A stretch of DNA of 5,476 bases from Acidimicrobiia bacterium (GTDB lineage: Bacteria; Actinomycetota; Acidimicrobiia; Acidimicrobiales; Ilumatobacteraceae). Position 1 is the first letter of the stretch; each line of letters starts with the position of its first letter. The DNA lies in the NCBI GenBank assembly GCA_013811855.1, contig JACCUL010000505.1, positions 1 to 5,476 on the forward strand, given 5' to 3'. The notes below the pieces were generated by a model. That model made no database searches. It was given only the letters and a program-made list of their open reading frames with translations, and was not told the DNA's origin. This document shows positions 1 through 5,476 of this stretch, piece by piece. A program made the translations under genes and the position numbers.

Positions 1-38
1 AGGAACTCGATCCACGCCGAGGTGTCGACGAGGATCAT
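1..38 (-). CDS. vapC: VapC family PIN-domain toxin (3' part outside window)
   Basis: Only the first 12 complete codons are present, reading MILVDTSAWIEF, with a following CTN codon (Leu) cut by the window edge. This is the classical N-terminus of VapC toxins. The strand ILVDTS carries the first PIN-domain metal-binding Asp (D5), followed by the conserved Ser and Trp. PIN-domain VapC proteins are Mg2+/Mn2+-dependent endoribonucleases that cut tRNA or rRNA and arrest growth. The ATG (38-36) overlaps the vapB TGA as ATGA, and no clear Shine-Dalgarno precedes it, so translation is probably coupled to vapB. The remaining catalytic acidic residues lie outside the window, so activity cannot be judged. 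Confidence 0.88.
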   Translation of the reverse strand, partial: MILVDTSAWIEF

Positions 39-238
39 CGAGCGCGGGCAGCGCGAAGGTCGTCCAGGTCACCGTCCCAGCCGGAGCCACGCAGGCGACG
101 GGCATCCTCGAGGTCGAGCGGCTCGACCGCCAGCGTGCGCAGCGCGAAGTTCACGGCGTCGCGCTTGGTGGAGAGGTGGTAGCGCCTCATCACCACGGCG
201 CAGGCGTCGTCATCGATGTCGATGTTCGTGCGCGTCAT
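35..238 (-). CDS. vapB: VapB family type II antitoxin
   Basis: This 67-residue antitoxin should neutralise the VapC ribonuclease encoded just downstream and repress its own promoter. The N-terminus MTRTNIDIDDDACAVVMRRY has the TNIDIDD strand of the VapB ribbon-helix-helix DNA-binding fold. It is followed by the helix LSTKRDAVNFALRTLAV, where the TKR-AV pattern is characteristic. The C-terminal LRGSGWDGDLDDLR is the usual toxin-contacting, groove-filling tail. The length is normal for the family. The ATG at 238-236 is chosen because homology begins exactly there, whereas an in-frame extension to 556 would run into the large gene. Only a poorly spaced AGG (244-242) precedes the ATG, so translation may be leaderless or coupled. 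The stop TGA (37-35) overlaps the vapC start. The gene begins 40 bases after the large gene ends, on the same strand. Confidence 0.93.
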   Translation of the reverse strand: MTRTNIDIDDDACAVVMRRYHLSTKRDAVNFALRTLAVEPLDLEDARRLRGSGWDGDLDDLRAARAR

Positions 239-254
239 ACACCTACGATACACC
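237..254 (-). promoter_or_regulatory. Candidate vapBC promoter/operator with an 11-bp-period direct repeat
   Basis: On the minus strand, two copies of GGTGTAT are separated by CGTA (254-248 and 243-237). Their period is 11 bp, close to one helical turn, and the second copy runs into the vapB start codon. TATCGT (250-245) lies 6 bases before the ATG and could be a -10 element giving a leaderless or nearly leaderless mRNA; no convincing -35 is seen. VapB-VapC complexes normally bind repeated sites over their own promoter, so the position suits autoregulation. The function is inferred. Confidence 0.42.
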
Positions 255-278
255 AAGGCGACCACTCGGGATCGGATC

Positions 279-3200
279 TCAGATGTCGAACGTCGGGCAC
301 GGTTCGTCGGGGAAGTAGCGGGCGCATTCTTGCGGGGTGAAGCCGCGGGTGACGACTGAGCGGGCGAGTTGGGTGACGTCATCCACGTCGATGGCGAATC
401 GCCGGACGAGTCCGTCGCCGTCCTCGTAGTAGAGCGTGTCGGTGCCGGGGGCGAAGGCGAAGGTCGGGGGGTCTTCCTGCTGCGTCGGCACGCTCGCAAG
501 CAGCTCTCCGTCGCGGGACCACACGCGTACTCCGTCGGCGGAGGATCCGGTGGCAATCAATCCGCTGTTCGAGAAGGCGACCGCCTTACTGCCCGCGGTG
601 TGGGCGACGACGTCGAAGGCGATCGCGTTCGACTGGTCGTCACCTTCCACGATCCGCTCCACATCCAGGACGGTGAGCCGACCGCTGTTCATCAACATGG
701 CCAGGCGTCCGCCGTCCGGCGACATCGCGACACTCTGCGCGAAGTCGGCGTCCGGGAGGTAGGTCCCGACCGCATCGCCGGTGGCAAGGTCGTACAGGGT
801 GAGGGCCCCGGAATCGCCATCCTCCACGATCGCCGAACGCGGCAGACCGTCATCTCCAGGCGGGCCGAAGGCGGCGGCATAGATGGCGGTGTCTCCCAGA
901 TCGACGAAGGTGTCTCCCGTCTCCAAGTCGACGATGCGGCTGACGCCACCCGGCTCCTGTTGCCGCTCCTCGCACAGCAGCCGTGCGTCGAGCGCGGCCA
1001 CGCGGCCGCTCGAATCGAAGGCCCGCACGGATTCGCAGCGCGCGAGTCGAGTGGCGTTGCCGCCGGGCAGCTGGATGAGCGTGCTGACGTAGTCGTTGTC
1101 GAGCGTCGCCACGACCGAGAGGTCAGGACTCACGAGTGGACGGGTCGAGAAGTAGAACAGGACGTCGCCGAGCACTTCGTCGGCCTCTCTGCTGCGCAGG
1201 TCGACCCGGTAAACCGAGCTGAGATTCCCGGAGCTCGTGTACACGGTTACGTAGGCGGCCGATTCGTCCGCGGCCACCACGAGGCGATCGATGAGTCCGC
1301 CGGAGACCTGGAAGACTCGCAACTCCGGCGGGCCGACGGGCGCGGTGTCCCAGATCCGAACCTCACCGCTGCGGGCCGACACCAGGCGAGCGCCATCCGA
1401 AGCGAAGAACATCTGGTACGGCGCACCGGAGGTTCCGGCGAGCTGTGCTCGCTGGACAAAGTCAACCGTGTCGTAGAGGCGAATCAGGCTGTCGTTGCCG
1501 GCGACGGCGAGCACGCGACCATCGGGGCTGAACTGCGTGAACCTCGGCTCGTCGCGGAACTCGAGGGTCCTTCGAACCTCACCGGTCGCCATGTCGATGA
1601 CGTCGACGCGCCGTGCCAAGAGGGAGATGATTGCGGCGAACTTGCCGGTCGGGTCGATCTCGAGATCCCAGTACTCCACGCCCGCCGGCGTGTCGATCTC
1701 ACGAGTCTTCTGACCCGTCGCGATGTCGAGCACCGTCAGCGTTGGACCGTCCGCGACGACGATCGACGCGCCGTCGCCTCCGAGCTCGAAGTCGTAGGCC
1801 GGACCGAACAGCTTCGGGCTCCCGCCCGCGGCGACGTCCCACACCGCGGCACCGAGCTGGCCGTCGACATCGATCCGCAACCCGCCCAACCAGCGACCAG
1901 TCGCGTCGTAGTCGATGACCACGTAGAAGGCTTCGGGATCCGTGAGCGAACCGACCGGTCGACTCGACGCGAGATCGAAGAGCTCCACATCGGGCGCCGA
2001 GTAGTTCTCGCCGTCGAATTCCGCCACTGCCAGTGTGTTGCCGGTCGGATCGAAGGCGAGCGCCTGATCGGTGAGCTCAGAGTCGGTCGGCACGTCCGCG
2101 ACGGTCGTGCCGGACGCGGCGTCGATGAGCTGGTAACCGGTTCGGTCCAAGCGGTCGACGGCGACCAACGATCCGTCGGGGCTCAGGTCCATCGAGGACT
2201 GCATCACGCCGTCGATCGTGGTTGTCACCCGCATCGAGTGAGTTGCGCGGTGCAGAGCCGAGATCACCTCGGCGGACGGCTGGTCACTGCGCTCCATGGC
2301 CGCCAGGCCGAGGAGGATGGCACGGTCCGGGTCTTCGTCGATGGCGAGGGTCGCCAGCCCGGCCAGTTCCCGAGCGCGCGTCTCGTCGGCCTGGCGGTCG
2401 GCGTTGCGCCGTTGCACGAACGCGGTCGCCGCCATCACCATCGCCGCGACCGCGGCCGCGGCAAGGAAGCCGGTGACCAGGCGGCGCCGCCGCGATCGCG
2501 CGACCCGGTCGCGCTCCGTCTTCTCACGACTCGCGGCGAGGAAGCGACGCTCGTCGTCGCCCAGTTCGAAGCGGGACTCGGGAGCCCACGCCTCCGCCAG
2601 CTCGAGCCGCCCCCCGCTGTAGAGGAAGCTCGCATCCGCGCCGGCGTTCACCCAGTCGCGTGCCGCCGCCTCGACCCGCCGGCGTGCGAGCAGGTCCTCG
2701 CGCGACTCGTCGACCCATCGTGCGAACCGCTTCCATTCGGTGAGCAGCGCCTCGTGCGCCAGCTCGACCGTCGGCGTCCGGCTCGCCGGGTCGCGATCGA
2801 ATGTCAGCAGTCGATGGCTGCCGTACTCGGCGAGCACCGTGTCAAGGTCTTCGATGGCGATCCCGGCTTGCTCGAGCTCCGTCCGGCGTACACGTCTGCG
2901 CGTGTCGGCATGCTCCTCTGTGACGCTGACGAGCCGGACGAACACCAGCTCCACGGCGGCGCGGCAGCGCCCGTCGAACGACTGGTAGATCTGCTCGGCG
3001 CGGCGACCGATCGCGCCGGTAACCCCACCGACCTCGTCGAGGTCGGCGACCGTGATCGTGTTGCTCTTCCTTGTTCCGAACAGCTCCGACAGGGTGTGCT
3101 GCACAAGTGGCAGCCCGCCGGGCTGCAACTCGGCTTCGGCGACGATGCGGTCCACGACGCCGGCCTCGATCTGAACCCCGACCGCGGACGCAGGAAGCTG

Positions 3201-5476
3201 CACCGCGTCCGCCAGCTCGCCCGACGACATCGCCCCGAGCGCGACCGTCCGACCGTGGATCGCGTCGTCGAAGCCGGGGTAGGCGAGCGGCCGGTCGAAG
3301 TAGTCGGCCCGAAGCGTGGCGACGAGTCGAACGGTTGAATCGGACGCCTGCGTGACCGCGCCGAGCATCAGCAGGAACGCGTGTCGTTCGGTGTCGTCGA
3401 TGGTCTGGGTGAACAGCTCCTCGAGTTGGTCGATCACGATGAGCACGCCGGGGTGACCGGGCGCCAACTCGTCGACGACCGTACCGAGGGAGCGCGACCC
3501 GGACAGGAGCGCCCCAACGACGTCGGGAAGATCGGTGCTGGCGACGCGCCCGAGCGCGGCGGCGAGTTGTTCGAACGGCGCCCGCCCGGGAACGAGTTCG
3601 GTGACGAGCCAATCGTCGGAGCCTGGTACCGCTCCAGCCGCCAGCGCTGGCAGCAAGCCGGCCTTGACGGCGGACGACTTGCCGATCCCCGATGGGCCGA
3701 CCACGATCAGCAGCCGTTCGTGCTGGAGAACGGCGACCATCTCGGCCACTGATCGGTCGCGGCCGTAGAAGTCGTCGGAGTCCGCCTGCTCGAACGCCTC
3801 GAGGCCGCGGTACGGGTTGCGCGTCGGCAGGAACGTCGTCGACGGCGAGGCCGGTACCGACAAGGCGTCGCGAAGCTCGCCGATCAGTTCGTCGATCGAC
3901 TGTTGCCGTCGGCGAGGATCGGGATCGGTGGCTCGGCGGACGACAGCTGACGCAGGACCCGGCGCGACATCGAGCGCCCCGTCGAGCGGTGGTGGCGAGC
4001 CGACCAGCAGGTGCTCCACGAGGACACCGAGCGAGTAGATGTCGGATGCAGGTGTCGCCAATGCGCCACCAAGTCGCTCCGGTGCGTCGTACGCACTGCT
4101 CGCGAACGTGATCACTCCCGAGCAGATCTCGTCGATCCCCAGATCCGCCACGAAGGCGTTGTCCTCGGCGTCGAACAGCACGTTCTCCGGACGGATCCGC
4201 CCGTGCACCACGCCGTGGCGGTGAGCGGAGGCCACCGCGGATGCGATCGTCTCCGCGATCTCGAGCGTCGGTGCCGGGCCGAAGCCGTCCGGCGGTATTC
4301 GTTCGCCGAGATTGCCCCCGGTCGTCAAGCGGCTCACCATCACGGCGCGGTTCGGCTCGCGCCAGTAATCGAGGAGGGGAACGACATGCGGATGCTCGAC
4401 GCGGGTGATCCGCTGCGAAGCGGTCTCGAAGCGGCGCACGAACTGCGGATGGCCCACCATCCCCGTGCCGAAGATGCGGAGCGCGACCTCGCGGCCGACC
4501 GCCGGCTGGTACGCCCGATGCACCTCGCCGAGCTGCCCGGTGCCGATCAGCTGTCGCAACTCGTAGCCCGGCACCGAGCGCTCGACGCCACCCGGGACCG
4601 GTGGTGGCAATCGGTCGACACGCAGCGCCGGGAAGTCCGAGCCGAACCCGCGGCCGACGAGTTGGTAGACGTGAACGGCCGGGTCGAGCCCGACGATGTC
4701 GAACCGCCCGAGTGATTCGGCGGCCCACCCGGTCTGCGCGTCGGCGGCGAGCGCGTCATGGGCAGCCGACGACAGGAGTACCTGTCCGGGATGGGCGATG
4801 GCGACCAGCCGCGCGGCGCGTGCGAGCGGCGGTCCGACCGGTTCGTCGTCGCGCATTTCGAGGTCGCCGACGTCGATCGCGATGCGGGTGCGTTCGTTCA
4901 CGATTGACCGCGCCGCTCCCACGGCATTGATCGCATCGCTGAAGACGACGTAGCCCGCGGTGCCCTTCGGGCCCAGCTTGGTCCCGCCCTCGGTCACGGC
5001 GACCGCCTCCAGGTCGTCGTCCCGGCGACCGTACGCCGTTTCCCGCTCCCACGGATCGCGCCATCCGGCATCATCGACGTCGGCGACCAGTACCGCTCTG
5101 CGTTGAACGGTTGGTCCGACGCTGATCAAGAGGTCGCGATCCTGGGCCAGGATCCGGCGCTCCAGGCCCCTCAGCTCGGGGGAGGGGTCGATCCCGAGGT
5201 TGTCCACGAGCAACTCACGCGTGCGGGCATACGCGCGCAACGCCTCTGCCTGCCGACCGCACCGGTACAGGGCGAGCATGTGGAGCGCTCGCAGGCTCTC
5301 ACGGTACGGGTACTCGGCTGTGAGAGCGTCGAGCTCGCCGACGACCTCACGATGTCGACCGGCCCGCATGTCGGCGTCGATGCGCGATTCGAGCGCGGTA
5401 AGACGCATCTCGCTCAGGCGCGTGATCTCACCGTCGAGATGTCCGTTGGCTTCGATGTCCGCGTAGGCGTGGCCAC
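279..5476 (-). CDS. BTAD / pseudokinase / nSTAND NTPase / WD40-like giant regulator (5' partial)
   Basis: This is a giant multidomain signalling protein, probably a membrane-tethered regulator. The stop is TGA at 281-279. The frame stays open to the right edge. An ATG at 5408-5406 is not taken as the start, because the 22 residues before it (containing YADIEANGHLDGEITRLSE) continue a BTAD domain, so the real start lies outside the window. Numbering that Met as 1, the order is: BTAD to about 93; degenerate class III cyclase homology domain 101-253; proline-rich linker 266-281; pseudokinase 281-515; nSTAND NTPase 531-960 with Walker A GPSGIGKSS (571-579) and Walker B ending at D660; transmembrane helix 977-998; about 14 propeller blades 1070-1682; tail to 1709. 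BTAD proteins usually carry an N-terminal winged helix, so DNA binding is inferred but not visible. AfsR-like regulators and WD40 STAND proteins are the nearest known types. The ligand and target genes are unknown. The domain calls are firm; the physiological role is inference. Confidence 0.93.
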   Translation of the reverse strand, partial: GHAYADIEANGHLDGEITRLSEMRLTALESRIDADMRAGRHREVVGELDALTAEYPYRESLRALHMLALYRCGRQAEALRAYARTRELLVDNLGIDPSPELRGLERRILAQDRDLLISVGPTVQRRAVLVADVDDAGWRDPWERETAYGRRDDDLEAVAVTEGGTKLGPKGTAGYVVFSDAINAVGAARSIVNERTRIAIDVGDLEMRDDEPVGPPLARAARLVAIAHPGQVLLSSAAHDALAADAQTGWAAESLGRFDIVGLDPAVHVYQLVGRGFGSDFPALRVDRLPPPVPGGVERSVPGYELRQLIGTGQLGEVHRAYQPAVGREVALRIFGTGMVGHPQFVRRFETASQRITRVEHPHVVPLLDYWREPNRAVMVSRLTTGGNLGERIPPDGFGPAPTLEIAETIASAVASAHRHGVVHGRIRPENVLFDAEDNAFVADLGIDEICSGVITFASSAYDAPERLGGALATPASDIYSLGVLVEHLLVGSPPPLDGALDVAPGPASAVVRRATDPDPRRRQQSIDELIGELRDALSVPASPSTTFLPTRNPYRGLEAFEQADSDDFYGRDRSVAEMVAVLQHERLLIVVGPSGIGKSSAVKAGLLPALAAGAVPGSDDWLVTELVPGRAPFEQLAAALGRVASTDLPDVVGALLSGSRSLGTVVDELAPGHPGVLIVIDQLEELFTQTIDDTERHAFLLMLGAVTQASDSTVRLVATLRADYFDRPLAYPGFDDAIHGRTVALGAMSSGELADAVQLPASAVGVQIEAGVVDRIVAEAELQPGGLPLVQHTLSELFGTRKSNTITVADLDEVGGVTGAIGRRAEQIYQSFDGRCRAAVELVFVRLVSVTEEHADTRRRVRRTELEQAGIAIEDLDTVLAEYGSHRLLTFDRDPASRTPTVELAHEALLTEWKRFARWVDESREDLLARRRVEAAARDWVNAGADASFLYSGGRLELAEAWAPESRFELGDDERRFLAASREKTERDRVARSRRRRLVTGFLAAAAVAAMVMAATAFVQRRNADRQADETRARELAGLATLAIDEDPDRAILLGLAAMERSDQPSAEVISALHRATHSMRVTTTIDGVMQSSMDLSPDGSLVAVDRLDRTGYQLIDAASGTTVADVPTDSELTDQALAFDPTGNTLAVAEFDGENYSAPDVELFDLASSRPVGSLTDPEAFYVVIDYDATGRWLGGLRIDVDGQLGAAVWDVAAGGSPKLFGPAYDFELGGDGASIVVADGPTLTVLDIATGQKTREIDTPAGVEYWDLEIDPTGKFAAIISLLARRVDVIDMATGEVRRTLEFRDEPRFTQFSPDGRVLAVAGNDSLIRLYDTVDFVQRAQLAGTSGAPYQMFFASDGARLVSARSGEVRIWDTAPVGPPELRVFQVSGGLIDRLVVAADESAAYVTVYTSSGNLSSVYRVDLRSREADEVLGDVLFYFSTRPLVSPDLSVVATLDNDYVSTLIQLPGGNATRLARCESVRAFDSSGRVAALDARLLCEERQQEPGGVSRIVDLETGDTFVDLGDTAIYAAAFGPPGDDGLPRSAIVEDGDSGALTLYDLATGDAVGTYLPDADFAQSVAMSPDGGRLAMLMNSGRLTVLDVERIVEGDDQSNAIAFDVVAHTAGSKAVAFSNSGLIATGSSADGVRVWSRDGELLASVPTQQEDPPTFAFAPGTDTLYYEDGDGLVRRFAIDVDDVTQLARSVVTRGFTPQECARYFPDEPCPTFDI
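360..2200 (-). other. About 14 WD40-like beta-propeller blades
   Basis: Residues about 1070-1682 hold roughly 14 repeats. Most are of the form 'F(S/D)P(D/T)G..LA......V.(L/I)(W/Y/F)D..TG......L'. Approximate starts are 1072, 1116, 1163, 1206, 1248, 1290, 1332, 1375, 1423, 1461, 1511, 1559, 1609 and 1649. The clearest copies are FSPDGRVLAVAGNDSLIRLY (1293-1312) and SGEVRIWD (1347-1354). Fourteen blades fit two seven-bladed propellers. The copies are well diverged, with no near-identical units. In STAND proteins such repeats are the ligand-sensing or autoinhibitory part. The preceding helical segment DPDRAILLGLAAMERSDQPS (1026-1045) is typical of the linker in this family. Confidence 0.85.
2415..2480 (-). 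other. Single transmembrane helix between NTPase and propellers
   Basis: Residues 977-998 are an uncharged 22-residue stretch (LVTGFLAAAAVAAMVMAATA then FV). It is preceded by a strongly basic segment RSRRRR (971-976) and followed by QRRNADRQ. The positive-inside rule favours the N-terminal regulator, kinase-like and NTPase parts in the cytoplasm, with the propellers on the outer face. Basic residues also follow the helix, so the orientation is not certain. A helix at this place is common in nSTAND-WD40 proteins. Confidence 0.78.
2529..3818 (-). other. nSTAND-type P-loop NTPase module
   Basis: Residues 531-960 match the novel-STAND NTPase family that is often joined to WD40 repeats. The entry motif NPYRGLEAFEQADSDDFYGR is characteristic, with FYGRD marking the NTPase start. 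Walker A is GPSGIGKSS (571-579; bases 3698-3672), followed by VKAGLLPALAAGAVPGSDDW. Walker B is GVLIVIDQLEELF, with D660 and E663/E664. A sensor-like strand is VRLVATLRADYFDRP, with R700 and D702. LPLVQHTLSELF and ELAHEALLTEW come from the helical domains that follow. All nucleotide-binding residues look intact. STAND proteins act as ATP-dependent switches that oligomerise after a ligand binds the C-terminal repeats. Confidence 0.92.
3864..4568 (-). other. Ser/Thr protein kinase-like domain, predicted pseudokinase
   Basis: Residues 281-515 follow the PknB-type bacterial kinase fold. The glycine-rich loop is GTGQLGEV (289-296). The activation segment has DLG at 422-424 in place of DFG and an APE motif (442-444). 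A DIYSLG motif begins at D456, and the domain ends with a DPDPRRR segment. Two catalytic residues are missing. The VAIK lysine is Arg311 (codon CGC at 4478-4476). The HRD..K..N loop reads HGRIRPEN (402-409), so the catalytic Asp is Arg404 and the loop Lys is Arg406. The fold is probably kept for ATP binding or protein contacts rather than phosphotransfer. Confidence 0.85.
4650..5108 (-). other. Degenerate class III nucleotide-cyclase homology domain
   Basis: Residues 101-253 have the layout of an adenylyl/guanylyl cyclase catalytic domain. They start with a strand AVLVADVDD, where D110 sits at the first metal-binding Asp. GPKGTAGYVVF (146-156) follows where active enzymes have a TGDGF-type motif. 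GPPLARAARLVAIAHPGQVLLS (192-213) matches the GpaVNrAARl..aaHgGQvllS signature. The end, SLGRFDIVGLDPAVHVYQL, matches the usual LG.h.LkGl..p..vyql. The second metal Asp is replaced (G149-T150-A151 for GDG) and the transition-state Asn is Ala196, while Arg200 is kept. Catalysis is therefore unlikely, and a nucleotide-binding or structural role is inferred. Confidence 0.72.
5130..5476 (-). other. BTAD domain (bacterial transcriptional activator domain), C-terminal part
   Basis: This is a helical TPR-like domain typical of SARP/AfsR/EmbR regulators. The diagnostic stretch is ALYRCGRQAEALRAYARTRE, followed by ELLVDNLGIDPSPELRGLERRIL (residues 46-87), which matches the family pattern of ALYR.GRQ.EAL.aY...R..L...LGi.P.p.L..LE..IL. 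The upstream helix RLTALESRIDADMRAGRHRE is also typical. The first part of the domain, and the winged-helix DNA-binding domain that normally precedes it, would lie beyond the right edge. In this family the domain supports dimerisation and contact with the transcription machinery. Confidence 0.9.

Noticed and set aside
239..278. Possible transcription terminator between the giant gene and vapB.
   Set aside because: Only a small GATCGGATC near-palindrome (270-278) is present, with no stable stem-loop and no T-run, so it does not support a terminator call.
22..318. 98-codon plus-strand open frame opposite vapBC.
   Set aside because: Its translation is Arg/Ser-rich without motifs, and it runs antisense to a clear VapB antitoxin.
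35..556. A longer, 173-residue version of the vapB frame starting at 556.
   Set aside because: The extra N-terminal part is proline/serine/arginine-rich low-complexity sequence overlapping the end of the giant gene. VapB homology begins exactly at the ATG at 238, and about 67 residues is the normal family length.
369..3338. Long open frame of 989 codons on the plus strand, opposite the propeller and NTPase part of the giant gene.
   Set aside because: Its codons are exactly in register with the minus-strand gene, so its stops would require TTA, CTA or TCA codons there, which are rare in a GC-rich gene. The translation is Arg/Gly/Val-rich with no recognisable domain, while the minus strand encodes clear motifs throughout.
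3864..4568. Annotation as an active serine/threonine kinase.
   Set aside because: The catalytic lysine and the HRD aspartate are both arginine, so an active kinase call is not supported.
2842..4728. 628-codon open frame on the minus strand in another frame, overlapping the kinase-like and NTPase regions.
   Set aside because: It is extremely arginine-rich, shows no motifs, and lies entirely inside the well-supported giant gene; it is a high-GC frame shadow.
5406..5408. ATG at 5408-5406 as the start of the giant gene.
   Set aside because: The frame is open to the window edge, and the preceding 22 codons read as BTAD sequence, so this Met is internal to a domain.

Overview
The window is GC-rich. 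It has strong G/C at third codon positions and long spurious open frames in most reading frames, as expected of a high-GC actinobacterium. The main protein combines a BTAD-type regulator module, a kinase fold, a STAND NTPase and WD40-like repeats, an architecture most familiar from Actinomycetota and some Chloroflexota. A lineage such as Acidimicrobiia would fit, but the sequence alone does not settle it.

All recognised genes lie on the minus strand. From the right edge down to 279 runs one giant gene whose start lies beyond the window; 1731 codons are visible. In order it encodes the end of a BTAD domain, a degenerate class III nucleotide-cyclase homology domain, a pseudokinase, an apparently intact nSTAND-type P-loop NTPase, one transmembrane helix, about 14 beta-propeller blades (two seven-bladed propellers) and a short conserved-looking cysteine-containing tail. 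About 40 bases downstream, on the same strand, is a type II toxin-antitoxin pair: a complete vapB antitoxin (35-238) and the first 12 full codons of a vapC PIN-domain toxin (1-38), joined by an ATGA overlap. The window's left edge cuts off the rest of vapC.

The large protein reads as a membrane-tethered, ATP-driven signalling switch. The propellers would sense a ligand, the NTPase would be the only catalytically competent module, and the cyclase-like and kinase-like domains would serve as binding or scaffold modules. The BTAD region, and probably a winged-helix DNA-binding domain upstream of the window, would be the output. No target can be named. The toxin-antitoxin pair is probably an independent, self-regulated unit, although no terminator is visible between it and the large gene. 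There is no non-coding stretch longer than 40 bases, and no RNA genes, mobile elements or CRISPR arrays were seen.
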